64,000 bases of DNA, taken from positions 992,001 through 1,056,000 of the forward strand of contig JAGPNK010000010.1 in NCBI GenBank assembly GCA_020746835.1, given 5' to 3'. The notes below the pieces were generated by a model. It did no database searches. It had not been told where the DNA came from and was given only the letters and a program-made list of their open reading frames with translations. This DNA is from Stachybotrys elegans (lineage: Eukaryota > Ascomycota > Sordariomycetes > Hypocreales > Stachybotryaceae). The position numbers and the translations under genes were made by a program. This document shows, one piece after another, positions 33,787 through 46,689 of this stretch (its first letter is position 1; every line of letters starts with the position of its first letter).

Positions 33787-34609
33787 TTACGAGGATTGTT
33801 TGTTGCTGGCAGCCACTATTTGCCGCAACCACCAAACGTGCATGCGTAGGTCCGTGGTGAGCTCGGGGTGGAAGCTGGTGCCGAGAATGTTTCCCTGTCG
33901 CACAGCGATGACATCGCCGGCATCGTCCTTTGTAGTGGCCTGCGACATTCCCTCCTTCATCTTGTTGACTCTGCCGGGGAGCTTGGCCAGAATCTGAACG
34001 GGTTGCTGGTCATGGGAGGATGTGGACAGGACTTCCTCGACGACGGGAGCACGGATAAAGACACCTGGGTAGGGGGCTTCTGTTTGCGCTCCGTCATCTC
34101 CAGAGAGGAAGGGAAGGCTTAGAGGGGCGTTGAAGCTCTCAATCTGGCGGCCGAAGTGGTTGCGATGGACGCGGACAGCCAAACCGCCGATGAGTTCCTG
34201 TCCGCCTTTCTTGGTGGCACTGACTTGGTCCGAGAGGAGGATGAGACCAGCGCAAGTGCCCCAGGTAGGTTTCTTGTCGACCCTAGTTGGCATATTAGCT
34301 ACCCATGGCAGTATATGGCGAGGGAGTATGGTCGTTGATGGTATACTTGACAAAGTGGCGAAGGGGTTCGAGGAGGCCGGAAGCAGCGGCTACGAGGGAG
34401 ATGGTGGTGCTCTCACCGCCGGGGATGACGAGGGCGCTACATTGTGCGAGCTGCTCTGGCGTTCGCACCTCGATGAAGGAGTACTCGACGGAGGGTCTTG
34501 ACTCTGCGTCTGCGAGATGGGCGGCGGCTGCGCGGAGGAGGGTGAGATGCTCATAGAAGCCGCCCTGCAGGGCCAAGACACCGACGGTGAGGAGAGCCGT
34601 AGCAGTCAT
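33787..34609 (-). CDS. pdx2: Pyridoxal 5'-phosphate synthase, glutaminase subunit (PDX2/SNO)
   Basis: Class I glutamine amidotransferase subunit that supplies ammonia to PDX1 for vitamin B6 synthesis, cytosolic. Two exons (34609-34347, 34282-33787) with intron 34346-34283 (GTATAC..AACTAG, branch GCTAAT) give 252 residues. The N-terminus [15 protein letters not shown] and VIPGGEST (oxyanion region) are diagnostic. The splice joins FVK to [12 protein letters not shown], restoring the nucleophile motif W-G-T-C-A-G. The His-Glu pair of the triad is in [11 protein letters not shown]. The segment [14 protein letters not shown] is also typical. The insert with [18 protein letters not shown] before FIRAP is common in fungal SNO proteins. 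It is divergently paired with PDX1. Confidence 0.95.
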
Positions 34610-35819
34610 GAAGAAGAACTAAGAAGCCAAAAGTCTATGATGAAGAAGAAGGTCGAAAGTCGGTCAAGCGAGGAAGAGGAAGAGGAAGGAAAAAAAGTGA
34701 CTGCCAGTATATCACCGTCGGCTTGGCGTCATGTCTCGCAGCGTCTGAATCATTGGCAGCAAGACCGGGCCGTAAATGGAGACTCCGTAGGGGTCGGAGG
34801 CGACGTGCTCTAGCGCATGCAGCGGCGCATTAGCGCTGCAGCCGAGCGATGGACAGACGTGGAGGGGGGGTTAATTACGCTGTTGAAGTTGGCTATTTGG
34901 GGTAAAGGATGCGCGGGCGGCTGTTGTCGGCATGTGAATGTCGGAGCATCACGGAGGCCATGAGTACATACTTGATACTGGCCAAAGAAGAGGGAGAAGG
35001 GAGAGTATCTGCTGGACATAGAAAGGGTAGTCTACTAGATGATGTGAGATGGGAGATGCTGCATGACAACATGTATTCATAGGGCGTGCATATGTACTTG
35101 TGGTGATGATGATGGATGGGTAGAGCCGGTCCGGACGAGGCATTTGGGGTAAAATCATCCAATGTCACTGCCACTCTCTGTTTCCCCGCTCCCTGCAAGG
35201 ACCCAGAGCCTAGAAAATTCGATGGCCGCGGGGGAAAAGTCGCCTGGTCCAAGCAAAACCTAAGACGTAATAACCCAACCCTCCATTCCACCACCAACGC
35301 ACGATATCTGCTCTCTCTCTCTCTCGATGCAACACTCTGTTTCGGTTACGCGTCCATCCCACCCCTCCTCCCACCCCCTACTTCCAACTAAGCGATTAGA
35401 ACCTGCATGATGCTATTTTTTTTTATCTGCTGTTCTTTTTTATCTCTCGCTGCAGGTCCACAGCGCTGCGCCAAAAGGGAACCTCCGGGTGTGAGGTGAC
35501 TCGTCATATGGCCACGCCCCAAAAGCCGCACATACATCCCATACACTGGATGTACAGTCTTCGGCCGTTGTCGGCATTGAGGAGTGTGTGTGTGTGTGTG
35601 ACTCGCTTGGTGAGAGAAAAAAAAAGCCGGTGCGTGTGGCGATGGGCATAAATACTTGGCCTTGAGCAAAGAGGCGTAAAAAGTTTAAATAGTCACCTAC
35701 CTTGCCTACATATCACGATTATCACACCTCTCTACCTCCTATCGACCAGCTTCAGTCCTTTCCTCTCGCTTTACCCTCTTCCCCCCTTTTCAATTGATAT
35801 CCCCCTTGCCTTCGCAAAC
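34610..35819. promoter_or_regulatory. Shared intergenic promoter of PDX2 and PDX1
   Basis: About 1.2 kb between the two divergent genes. It holds a (CT)n tract at 35310-35325, a (TG)n tract at 35584-35600, poly-T runs at 35416-35440, and TTTAAATA at 35684-35691, about 130 bp before the PDX1 ATG. A single region between the two subunits of one enzyme fits joint regulation. No gene supported inside. Confidence 0.6.
35584..35600 (+). repeat. (TG)n microsatellite
   Basis: GTGTGTGTGTGTGTGTG, eight and a half TG units within the PDX intergenic promoter. Confidence 0.95.
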
Positions 35820-36761
35820 ATGGTCAACAACACCGCCGACCATGCCGCGCCCAACGGCACCGCCGCCGCGGACGGCTCCAGCTTCGACGTCAAGGCCGGC
35901 CTCGCGCAGATGCTCAAGGGCGGCGTCATCATGGACGTGACGACGCCCGAGCAGGCCCGCATCGCCGAGGAGGCGGGCGCCTGCGCCGTCATGGCCCTCG
36001 AGCGCGTCCCCGCCGACATCCGCCGCGACGGAGGCGTCGCCCGCATGACGGACCCGGCCGTCATCACGGCCATCCAGGACGCCGTCACCATCCCCGTCAT
36101 GGCAAAGGCCCGCATCGGCCACTTTGTCGAGTGCCAGATCCTCGAGGCCCTCGGCGTCGACTACATTGACGAGAGCGAGGTGCTCACCCCGGCCGACGAC
36201 GAGAGCCACGTCGAGAAGTCGACTTTCACCGCCCCCTTTGTCTGCGGCTGCCGCAACCTCGGTGAGGCCCTGCGCCGCATCGCCGAGGGCGCCGCCATGA
36301 TCCGCACAAAGGGCGAGGCCGGCACCGGCGACGTCGTCGAGGCCGTGCGCCACATGAAGACGGTCAACCGCCAGATCGCGCAGGCCAAGGCCGCGTTGGC
36401 CGAGGGCGGCGCCCTGCGCATCCGCGAGCTGGCCCGCGAGCTCGAGGTCGACGCCGCGCTGCTCCAGCGCACCGCCGAGCTGGGCCGCCTGCCCGTCGTC
36501 AACTTCGCCGCCGGGGGCATCGCCACCCCGGCCGACGCCGCCCTCATGATGCAGCTCGGCTGCGACGGCGTCTTTGTCGGCAGCGGCATATTCAAGTCTG
36601 GCGACCCGGCCAAGCGCGCCAAGGCCATTGTCCGCGCCACCACGCACTTCCGCGACCCCAAGGTCCTGGCCGAGTGCAGCACGGGGCTGGGCGAGGCCAT
36701 GGTCGGCATCAACTGCGACGCCATGAAGCCCGAGGAGAAGCTGGCCACTCGGGGTATCTGA
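35820..36761 (+). CDS. pdx1: Pyridoxal 5'-phosphate synthase, synthase subunit (PDX1/SNZ)
   Basis: Intronless, 313 residues. TIM-barrel enzyme making PLP from ribose 5-phosphate, glyceraldehyde 3-phosphate and ammonia from PDX2; it forms a dodecamer. Diagnostic motifs: GGVIMDV (Asp near residue 40 of the barrel start), the first catalytic Lys in [13 protein letters not shown], the second in [11 protein letters not shown], and [20 protein letters not shown] with [14 protein letters not shown] for the phosphate site. The N-terminal 20 residues ([20 protein letters not shown]) are a low-complexity extension common in fungal copies. Codon use is very GC-rich at third positions, consistent with high expression, which also opens a long antisense frame that is not a gene. 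Confidence 0.97.
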   Translation: MVNNTADHAAPNGTAAADGSSFDVKAGLAQMLKGGVIMDVTTPEQARIAEEAGACAVMALERVPADIRRDGGVARMTDPAVITAIQDAVTIPVMAKARIGHFVECQILEALGVDYIDESEVLTPADDESHVEKSTFTAPFVCGCRNLGEALRRIAEGAAMIRTKGEAGTGDVVEAVRHMKTVNRQIAQAKAALAEGGALRIRELARELEVDAALLQRTAELGRLPVVNFAAGGIATPADAALMMQLGCDGVFVGSGIFKSGDPAKRAKAIVRATTHFRDPKVLAECSTGLGEAMVGINCDAMKPEEKLATRGI

Positions 36762-38612
36762 TGGGTAGGAGGAAGTCAAGTAAAAAAATATAAAAAGGGG
36801 GCATCAACTGTAATTAGCGAGCACAAAAGGTTTAGAGCAAGGGGCGTGACTGGCCTCTGGGGTATGGCTGCCATGATTAATGCACGTCCATTGCCCTCGA
36901 TCTGCCTGCGTTTGGTGATCTCGTCTGTTCCCGATTTCAACAAGGACGGGATGAGCGTAATGTCTAGGTGTCCGTTGCAGATATTGACAGTCTAACCAAG
37001 ACACTGATTTTTGGCCGCATGCGTTGCAGTGGTTTTTCGGCATTCTCCTGACACTTACATTGGGTGGGATAAAACACTGTTGGCAGCCGATAGTCCTCGT
37101 TGAATAGACAAGGCTGCCCTGTTTACGATGTGTACTGAATCGTGACCTCTACCACAGAGGTAAGGTCCTCTTCCCTTGATGAGGCTATTCCACTGCTTGA
37201 GAAATGCAAATGCCTCTGATGCCATTCCAGTGCTGAGATAGGGTATTTTCTCCTTCTTGTATTCTCTGGAGATCGATGCAAATTTTCATTGACAGAGCTT
37301 GAAGAATCGATCGGCCGTCGGTTATAGTCGAGTCTGGATATCGTACTCGGCTCGATATTTCGAATTGTATCCTGGAATGGATTCAAGCACTACCCAACAC
37401 TGCATACGTTAGTGAAAGGATAAAAACATGGTGGAATCAGCAGACTTGGATCTGCCGCGGGTCTTGAGTTGGCGTTTGATATCGTCATCTCGAAGGCACG
37501 GGATAGCTTGAGGAGGTTGCAGATGTGCCTTCTTTTGGAGGCAGCCCAAACAACTCATCCTAAGAAAGAGGGGATTTGAAGAAAAGCAGAAGACATGTTT
37601 CACGTGCTGGGGTATTTAGCAAAATGACGTTAAGGTTACACGAGCAGACGGGGAACCGGAGACTCATCCAACAACCCGAGTGGCTGAAACATAGACCGCA
37701 TGGCCGGCTTTCTGATGCCAATCATGTTCATTCTTGTTGCAGTGTTTCTAGTTGTCGGTTTCTGTGATTATGGGTTCCGTATAACACATCGGTTGTTCAG
37801 AAGAATTCTGGAATAATATTTCCCTCTACTCGGCCTCAAGCCCTGTATGTCGTTAATGGGCTGTTTCGGAGACGTTAAGGACCCATTGGCTGGTGAATGC
37901 AGCGATCAGTCAATGACTTGCTCCTAGTCGCCGTCACGGGAGCGTACCGCCTGCACGGTACCAAATTCGGCCTTGAAGTCAGCACGCAAGTCAACAGCCC
38001 CATAGTTCCGTGCCACAGTCCATCCTGTACCGTCGGGAAGACTGCCACTCCCAGATGCGCTCCCATGCTGATAGCCGGGCAGACCGTACGAGCTTCTGTG
38101 ATGAGCCGAGCCTGTGCCCCTTGTCTGCGGCCAAGGACCACCGGTTGCACGGCTTTGCGGGAGTGATAAGACCCCTGGGCAGATGAGGGGTGCATGTAGG
38201 GATTCCAAGGCTGGCGGCGCCGCCGGACAGGGTTTGGGAGCGGGGAGGGTTTTTATGCTTGTTTACAGTGGCTGGCTAGCGACGGCAGGTCTTTTCTTTG
38301 CATGTAGACAATGGTTGTGCTGTGTCATAGCAGCCGTGCGAGTGAGAGGCGTGATGAGAGAATGCTGAGACCTTGTTCCCACGGCATTTTGCCGCGCGAG
38401 AGACAACTCAAGGCATCCGGTACGACCCATCTTGGTCAGGGTTGGATCGATCTAGGCTGGTGATTGTGGAGGAGGCGTATTGGGGCTCTCGATGCGGGTC
38501 GACATTGTCTTGGCATCCAAGCTGTGCTTCCAGAAATCGTGTGGCGACAGAGGGAAAACGAAAACCTGTGATGCTGTTAGAAAGAGACCAACGTCGAGGA
38601 GGGGAAGCGGAA

Positions 38613-38660
38613 GTGCGCATAGGTTGTCATGCAGTGCGCATAGGTTGTCATGCAGTGCGC
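38613..38660 (+). repeat. 21-bp tandem repeat, 2.3 copies
   Basis: The unit starts GTGCGCATAGGTTGTC and ends ATGCA; copy 1 is 38613-38633, copy 2 is 38634-38654, and a 6-bp partial third follows. Copies are identical, so the duplication is recent or slipping. Confidence 0.95.
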
Positions 38661-39498
38661 CAACAAGGGATGTCCAGGTGAATGGCTGGCTGCATGAAGC
38701 ATCACCAATCCAACAACCAGCCGCGTATGCCAAAGCCCACTACGTACTTAGATAGTAGCTCCCCTCCCAAGAACCCGGATAGGCAACGCAGAAAAAAGTT
38801 CCTCTTGTCCCGTTTGCTTGCCGGCGCATCGCCGTATCCGTCGGTAGGTCAGCGTTGCACTGCATATCCCAGGCTCGATTCTCGACCGTGCCCCCTCCAA
38901 CGGCAAGGAAGGTTGAAGAACTTTTGGCCAGGCTTATCTGCACGCGAGAGCCCCCCCCCCTGCTGCGGTGCTTCGGGCTTGGCCTGGTAGCGTTGGCCCA
39001 GCCTCTTGCCGGATTGACTCTAGGAGGAAGCTGGCTAGCGATTGGGCGGGGAGGCTAGAATAAATAAATAAAATATAACAAAAATAAAGAAGAAGAAGAA
39101 AAATGAAGAGCAAGTGGTTTGGCTGTAGAGCTGCGTCGAGGAGTTTGTAGTGTTTTGTGTTGTTTTGTATATTGGTAATTGGTAATTGGGTGACTGATAA
39201 TTACCAGTCATAAATCTCCCCCTACCACCTTTTGGTTCCATCTTCCCTCCTGCAACCAATTCCAATCCCAGCTACCATTGGAAGCGCATCAATATCACAA
39301 TGGAACTTCTCCATCTGCCATTGTCGCCAAGAGTTTCTTCGCCTGCCTATCTGGGATAGCATTCGCCAATGCATCGACGTGATGCTCTTGCTCGTTGCCT
39401 CTGCTCCCCTGCAGCCAAGACAATCACATTTGCCATCCATACCGTTGGGATTGGGAATCCAGCCCTCGAGGACGCTCGCTCCCCGTCGCCCGAGCGTG

Positions 39499-39506
39499 TA
39501 TAAATA
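39499..39506 (+). promoter_or_regulatory. TATA box of the secreted LVIVD-type gene
   Basis: TATAAATA about 150 bp upstream of the ATG at 39656, followed by a CT-rich leader (CCTCCCGTCTCCCGTCTTGCC). Confidence 0.65.
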
Positions 39507-39655
39507 TGTCCAGCCTCGTCCTCCCGTCTCCCGTCTTGCCCCCCCTCCCTCAAGGACTCTTCTGATCCTCGGTCCTCCTGTCAAGCTGCAGCCCAATTGA
39601 CGTCGTCACTTCTACTTCCCTTTCACTAGGAAAGTCGCCCTCCCCTCCGTTCATC

Positions 39656-41574
39656 ATGCGCTTCAACACGGCCACCGGCGCTGCCGCCCTCGCGGCCGTC
39701 GCAGCCCCCGTCCTCGCAAAGGAGATGCCCGTCAACGAGCAGATCGCCGCCGAGTTCTACGACTCTGGCATCATCCACCAGGGCCTGCTCGCCCGCAAGC
39801 TCGCCACCTGGAGCCAGATGAACCTCCGCGAGGCCAGCCAGTACCCGCGCCTCAACTACACCAAGTGCGTCAATGGCGTCGCCGAGGCCATCCCCGGCGA
39901 CGCTGGCAACACCTTCAAGTGCCGCAACTTTGACCTCTACGACTTCATCAACCACGAGGAGCTTGGTTCCTTTGGCTACTACCAGGGAATCAAGACGGGC
40001 AGCTCCATCTGGGGCTGGACCGACCCTGAGTCTGGTCGCGAGTTTGCCGGTATGCCCAACTTGCCCAACCGCCCGTGACATGACACAGCCCAGCTAACTC
40101 TCTCCAAGCCAGCGGTGTTTACGATGGTGTCTCGTTCCTCGAGGTCCTTCCCACGGGCCGTCTGGTCTTTGTCGGCTTCCTGTACGTTCCCATCCCATCG
40201 CATCTCCCTCCCTCTCTTCCTTGGCCTTTCCAGCTAACCACCCCGACAGGCCCAAGATTGCCCCCCAGCTCGCCTCGGGAGCCTACTGGACCGAGATCAG
40301 GCCTTACAAGCACTACATGGTCATTGGCAGTGAGCTCGTCGGCAACGGCGTCCAGATCTTTGACATGAGCAAGCTCGTCTCCGTCGACCCCAGCGAGTAC
40401 CCCTACCAGTTCACCAACGAGGACGACCTGACGGGCCACTACAACGCCACCCTGCCCCTCGGCCGAAGCCACAACGTCGTCGTCAACGAGGAGCTCGAGT
40501 ACGGTGTCGCCGTCGGCGCCCAGCCTCGCACTGAGGTCTGCGGCTCCGGCCTGCACTTCTTCAGCCTCGAGGACCCTTCCAACCCGGTCCCTCTCGGCTG
40601 CAACGGCGACGATGGTTACATTCACGACGCTCAGTGCCTCGTCTACCGTGGCCCCGATGAGAAGTACCAAGGCAAGGATATTTGCTACGGCTACAACGAG
40701 GATACCCTCACCATGTAAGCGCGCTCTCTCTCCTCTTGTGCGCAATGTCAAGACTAACGCTATGGCAGCTACGATGTCACCGACAAGGCCAACTCCTACA
40801 TCATCTCCCGCACCTCCTACGAGGGCGCCCGGTACACCCACCAGGGTTGGGTCAACGACGTGAACTGGCAGGAGTTCCTCTTCATGGACGACGAGCTCGA
40901 CGAGGGTGTTGCTGGCACCCCCGCTGCCGACGGCTACCCTGGTACGTTATTCTTTGGCCTGATCTCCAGCTTCTGGTGCTAACTTTGCGGCAGTCACCTT
41001 CATCTGGGATATCCGCGACCTCGAGAGCCCCAAGCAGACCGGTCTCTACAAGGCTACCAACCGTGGTATCGACCATAACCAGTACGTCTTCGGTGACCTG
41101 ATCTACCAGTCCAACTATGGCGCCGGTATGCGTGTGTACGACATCTCCTCTGTCCCGTCCGACCCTACCGGCAAGGGCGTCTGCGAAATCGGCTACTTCG
41201 ACACCCACCCCGAGGACGACAACCTGTTCGGCGGCGGTATCGTCGACTTCATTGGCTCGTGGCACTCGTACGCCGGCTTCAAGTCCGGATACACCCTCAT
41301 CAACACCATCGAGCGCGGCGTCTTCCTCGTCAAGATGACCAAGCGCGACACCTGCAAGCCCAACCCTTGCAGCGCCGACAACTGCCTCCGTGCCATGCGT
41401 GCCAACAGCGTCCCTGGCCGCCTGGAGCAGAGCCAGCAGTTCTGCGGCGAGTTCACCAAGACCTTCATTGCCGATGTTGCTGTTGTCCCCAGCTACGCCA
41501 GGGACACCTGCGGTGACAATGTCATCTCCCGTGTCAGCTCTGCCTGCGAGTGCCTGCCCACTGCCGCGGCATAA
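39656..41574 (+). CDS. Secreted LVIVD-repeat / choice-of-anchor-B-like protein
   Basis: Five exons (39656-40049, 40109-40181, 40250-40714, 40769-40941, 40994-41574) with introns of 59, 68, 54 and 52 bp, all phase-consistent; 561 residues. The N-terminus MRFNTATGAAALAAVAAPVLA is a signal peptide, with the mature protein starting at KEMPVNEQ. Repeated propeller-like blades follow: KCRNFDLYDFINHEELG, HYMVIGSELVGNGVQIFD, SHNVVVNEELEYGVAVGA, DGYIHDAQCLVYRGP, ICYGYNEDTLTIYDVTD, and SYTHQGW-like YTHQGWVNDVNWQEFLFMDDE. The family, often labelled regulatory P domain protein in ascomycetes, is secreted and of unknown activity. A Cys-rich C-terminal module follows (DTCKPNPCSADNCLRAM, CGEFTK, CGDNVISRVSSACECL), which suggests disulfides and possibly a surface-binding role. 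High third-position GC. Confidence 0.88.
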
Positions 41575-43162
41575 TCACGACAATAATGGCTTGTGTATAT
41601 CTTGTACGTTGCTCGTACTTATATCGTAGATAGCTGGTACATACCAAAAGGCTGCTGCCATGAATATATGAAGATGAAGCATGAAAGTCCTTCCACCATC
41701 CTGTGACGTATCCCATACCGCTTTCCCTTGACAGTCAATGCATGCAATCGCCGCGCCGTGGAGAACAGACTACCCTGTATTTAGCTGACCATTAGAAAGG
41801 TCGTAGAAGGGCCTTAGTAGGTACCTCTTTCTATGCTTTCTCTTCATTGCGAGCCACAAGTTTAAGAATCCTGACCAGTACCTTGATACTCTCTGCATTG
41901 GCACTCAGTCAGGCTGTTGAGTGTTTTACAAGAAAGCAATTGACTCGAATTAATTCCGCCTCCTCCCAGTTTGTTACACCCACCTGGGCTGAAATGTTTG
42001 GGCTGTATCCTCCATCCATTCTACTTGGCATTCCAAGCCATGCCAGGTTTGCCGTTACCATGTCAAGGTCACCTGCAGGTCTCTGGCACCCCAGAAGCAA
42101 CCCCTTCTCGAAACGCCAAGTATTTTCTCTATCACTTTTATAGCCACTTTTGCGACCATCACCACACACATACACACACAACATCGAGATTCTATTTGGC
42201 TTCAGCTTTTGCATCACGATATGAACGAAATTTCGCACAAACGAGTCACTACATCCGACTCTCACCATTCTCGTCCTGCGGTCCTTGTCATTATGACATT
42301 CAGCTCTGGGTTCACCAAGTCCCTAGTTCTCTCCTCCTGTCCTTTTCACCGTCTCCTCGCAATTGGCATACTAAGAGCTAGTCTTAGGAGAGGACGCTCA
42401 GAACCTCTGTCTTCCGACCCCCCTTCCAAACTCGTCTAAACTCTACACCCAAAGCACCTCATCATCTGGCTCGGACGATCTAGGCGAGGGTGTACGGACA
42501 TGATAACTTGACGAGTTTTCTCACTACCGCCAGAAAAGCAACAGGTCTCCTCCCAGTCGATACTCCTTCGAAACAGAAACATCCCTCCTCCGACCAAGGC
42601 CCTCAAAAGCAATCAAGAACCACCGAAAGCCTCAGCACTGGATGCAGACGCTTCTCAACAAGCTCAGATACACTGCCCAAGCTTTCTGGCACCATGATTC
42701 ATCGTTATGAGGGAGCAGGCCTGTTCACCACTGCTGAACATTCTCAACCGTATTACTATATGTGCTACCAGGCAACTTCAGGCAGCCCGACCCAAGAATC
42801 AGCTTCATCTGGCCAGGTCACAATGCAGCAAGTTTACTAGGCATTCGGCTCGTCTTGCTCATGGATCTTCACTACCACCCCCCTTCTTCCAAGCCATTTC
42901 AAGACTCAACTGCATGAGGGCAAGCGTTAACCTCCTATTCATTTCTCTAGGTCACTACCAAGCACATCCTACGGACGAAACGAAAGCATCCAACGAGACG
43001 AACGATCTAATTTGCGAAGCGACAGCCTGACAGTTTCCAATCTGACTACCCAAAGAAATTTCCGTCATCAACCTAAATATTGCAACCTTACATCCTCTGC
43101 CATATCTGTCAAGATCGTGCTGGATTAGCCAGCAGTCTGGTCTACAAATTGCCGTTGATTCA
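41575..43162. other. Intergenic between convergent genes
   Basis: About 1.6 kb between the 3' ends of the LVIVD-type gene and the DUF2235 gene. Plus-strand frames at 42490-42840 and 42707-43030 look mildly protein-like, but they have no ATG or splice model that holds, so I leave them out. Confidence 0.45.
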
Positions 43163-45867
43163 TCACAAAACGGCGGCAAAGCTTGCATTACCCTGTTCAT
43201 CCTCGTGGTATTCAACAACCCTGGCCCTTTGCGAGTATGTTCTTCCATCTCCTTTCTGCGACGTAATAACATCTTCAAAGGTATTATGCCGGATCTCGTT
43301 TGTTTCGGTTGATGTCGAAGTTGGGCCATTAGCAGTGCCTCCCCAGCCGAACTTGAACACGGAAAACATCGATGATTGGGATGACTGGGTTCTCGAGTCG
43401 TCCGCTTTCCCTTGTTCGCTCTGAAGACGCCTGTCATATAGGTCCTTGCTGACTTGGAAAAGCAGCCGCTCCCATATCCCGACACGCTCCTCGTGCAGAG
43501 TCTTCCCCTTTGACTTCCAGACCCACGGTTTGGCAACAGATTGACCTTGCGGTTGGTAAAGGGTCTCCTCCTTGATGCCCTTCTCGGGAGTGCATAGGTC
43601 CTCCTCGAACGGCAGCTGCCTTGGCACGACATGGGTAGCAAGGTCGTTGTTGATACGGAAAGTTCGCTGTTTGACGAGGCGTCTGATTTCTTCATTGTTC
43701 CTCCAATCTCCACCGTTCTTCGGGCTCTTGCTCTGGCCATTGACTGTGACGCCGCTCTGCGAGCCGTTGGTGGGTGCAAGAGACGCTCTGACTGCGTCTA
43801 CTTGGTCTCCCTGGACAGCGATGACACAACCCGTGAGAGTCTTGGAAAGCGATGAATGCCCGGCCGCCTGTGGAAACTGAGCCCATGCTGGGTGCGCCTC
43901 TGTGGCCTTGTCCAACTGGTACCCGTTCTTCTTCAGGGCTATGCACCCCCAAGTCCCATTATCGTCCAGTGCTTTCCCGTTGGAGTGTAGGCGGATTCGT
44001 ACAGAAGGGTGAATGAGTTCATGTTGTCTGTCTTCCTTGTCCGGGCCTTCCGGAGTACCGCCGTTTTGCAGCCCGTCATGATGCTCATTCTCGTCAGGGT
44101 ATAAACCGGGTGTTCTGGTGCCGTGAACAGTGTTACCACCACGGAGCCATTCAATTGGATACATCAACCCATCATATATCCTATCTGGGGTGGCAGTGAA
44201 ACCGGGGTTGCTGATTTTACCGAGTCCCCATGGCCGGACGTCTGTACCAAGGTTAGCAGTATTGAAGATGCGCGCCATTTCGGCCGGGACAAATTCAACA
44301 CCAATGGACGCAAGCTGATCCGCCATCCCTAGACAATTTTCCTCGTCAGCTCAGCACCCCTATGAACGAAGACCCCGAAACTGCTGGTACTCACAAGCAA
44401 GAGAGATCATGGCAATCTGCTGATCGTCACCACCTCCACCCACGTCACTGTGCGAACCAGGAAACCACACTTGTCGAAGGTGAGTTTTCCTGTCAGCTCC
44501 ATTGGTCAATTTCGGCAAGCTCCAGAGCGTGGGCTTGAAAGCGTGGCGCCATTCATCCAGAGCCAGTGCGTGAAAGGCGTAATCGACCTTTTCATGTACA
44601 TCGAAGCTTGCGAATCGGAGCTACCGCCAATGTCAGATCCATGGCTCTCATAACAGTGGACAGAGTGAAGGGGAAAGACTGACTTCCTCAGCGCTTCGAC
44701 CGGGACGAAGCATATCTAGGCCTGCCACCATTTTGGGGAACCCAAGGCTGCCCACTGTATCCCACACACCTAATAGATGGAAGGAAGCTACTTGTCAGCG
44801 AGAAGAGGAAAGGGGGGTAAGATACATACCTATAGCCTTTACTCTGGGATCTACTGGAACCAAATTCGATGCAGGATCGTCAGGCGAAGCCCTCTTACGA
44901 ACAAGCATCCGCAGCTATGGAATGTGTTAGCGGTGTATCCGACATCGTTGCTTTGAACTTGCGTCTTTTACTTACCTTTCCAAGGAACTCCTGCTGATAG
45001 ATGTCAGCCATCTTCTGCAGCCTGTCCCTTCCTGGTTTGCAACTCGTCATGCTTTCGAATATCTCTTTCTTCTTTACATTGAGCTTCGCTTCCCTCTCCG
45101 CCGGGGTACCCTCTGGTTGGTATACCATAGTTCCTGGATTGAGTCGCATCTCCTCGTATCCAAGATGATCTTCATTTGCCATGTTGAGAGACGTCAGGTG
45201 CACTTTCGGATCAAACTTCGTATCCGAGTTCCACTTGGAGAAGCTTTGGTAGTCTCTGAATATCTCTCCAAAATGGGCAAGGCCATGAGAGTTCAGAAGA
45301 CCGATGGAACACACCATACCGGCCACGGATCGCGCAATAAAGGCACCACGAGAGAATCCAATGAGGACGATTTCATCGCCGGGGCAGTAGTTGTCGCAAA
45401 TGAAGCGATATGTGTCTGCGATATCCTAAGATACATACGTCAGCTTGCCGTATCCCTCACAAAGATCTGGGCTGCAGTTCACTTACTCCTAGAGCGCCCT
45501 GGCCAAGCAAGCCGCCTAACTTCTTTGCGACCCAGGATTCTTCGGTTCCGGGACCGGGATGATAGTACACAACCTGCGACATGCCATTGCAGCACATGTG
45601 GGATATGGTTGATGAGATATGGGACACGTTCGTGAGCTTGCCACTGGCGGCATTCCTGGTACGTTTGAACTGGATGAGAATCCGTCGATATGAATGGTGG
45701 GTGCAGGACAACGGCGCAAGAAAGAACACTCACGAGTTATTCCATGTTCCATCGCAACAAACGATCAATCGCTTCTTGTGCGTGTCTGTATCTGGGGACA
45801 GATGGGCACATGGCTCAAAGCGATCCTCATCGTCTGTCGTCCAGCTAGGGGGCAAAGCACAAGACAT
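43163..45867 (-). CDS. DUF2235 alpha/beta hydrolase domain protein
   Basis: Seven exons (45867-45734, 45655-45487, 45425-44976, 44914-44830, 44769-44684, 44620-44395, 44328-43163); all six introns (60-78 bp) keep phase. Product 771 residues. DUF2235 proteins are serine hydrolases of the Tle1-like phospholipase superfamily, abundant in fungi with mostly unknown substrates. Diagnostic motifs: RLIVCCDGTWNNS, SGKLTNVSHISS, VYYHPGPGTE, the nucleophile elbow GFSRGAFIARSVAGMV (Ser about 126), GVWDTVGSLGFP with the acid, and VWFPGSHSDVGGGG with the catalytic His region, then WMADQLASIGVEF. The first exon starts MSCALPPSW with no signal peptide. The C-terminal 300 residues, from about residue 480, are less conserved: IHPSVRIRLHSNGKALDDNGTW and a Gln/Ser-rich end with a Gly-rich FGWGGTANGP. 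It could target membrane lipids. Confidence 0.92.
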
Positions 45868-46689
45868 GATGCTGAAGTGTTCGATTTTGTTCTGCTCTGC
45901 GTGTTCAGGATGAAAAGAAGTGAAGGATGAATTCCGGTGACCGATGCTCTTGCCCAGGCAGTCACCCCGTACATATAGATATCAGAGACTGCCCACGTGT
46001 GAACCATTAAGCTTCTCCCTTATTCTGGACTCCTCATTCCGGTGTACTAGCGGGCTTCTCCGCTCGAAGCTTCGCCCACTAGAGGCCTTGATCTGAGACC
46101 CGTCTTAGGTTGAGCATTCCAACGCTGCTTCAGCTGGCTCCATATCAGGGTCTGGGCCAATCCAAGACGTCAGCTCTGAGGAGGAGCATTCGAGGCCTGC
46201 ATTCAAGGCCGTGCCACGTACACACTTGCTGACCGCATTCCAGGACAACGAAGGCGGCCCCCTCTACTCCGTACTTCCAAAGTTCAGCTCAGCCAGCAAA
46301 TATGTTTCACAAGGCTGTCCAGGTAAGACATTACAGCAGGATGCCATGTTCAGGTGTTGAGTCACAAAGGTTTACGTTCAAGAGAAGGCCAGAGCAAAAA
46401 TTCATCCATCAAGTTTTTATTCATCTCTAAGTACAGCCCACTCCGGCTCTCGTCAATTGATTCCCCCATCCATCTCCATCACCCCAAATCGTAAACCCCA
46501 AGATGTCGACGCACGCTCGAAAAAGAGGGAGGAAAACTAAAAGGTGGAAGCAAGTTAGCTATGATCGGCAGGGACAAGGAACAGAGAATGTCGAGACTCA
46601 CCAAATGGAAAGAAGATGTTGCATCGCATTCTAGAGAGCGATTTGATTAGCACCCGATCACCACGACAATCCAGACAAAAGGAGTTTTG

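Larger units (their letters stand above)
36762..39655. other. Long intergenic stretch
   Basis: About 2.9 kb without a supported gene. It contains a 21-bp tandem repeat at 38613-38660, an AT-rich (AAATAAATAAAAT) patch at 39060-39080, and the promoter of the next gene with TATAAATA at 39499-39506. Open frames are short and on both strands. Confidence 0.5.

Noticed and set aside
35790..36779. Antisense open frame of about 329 codons across PDX1
   Set aside because: Same third-position GC effect; Val/Asp/Gly/Leu-rich pattern and no family signal.
42490..43030. Plus-strand frames between the LVIVD-type and DUF2235 genes
   Set aside because: No ATG in a good context, no phase-matched introns, no motif; could be a degenerate gene but unsupported.
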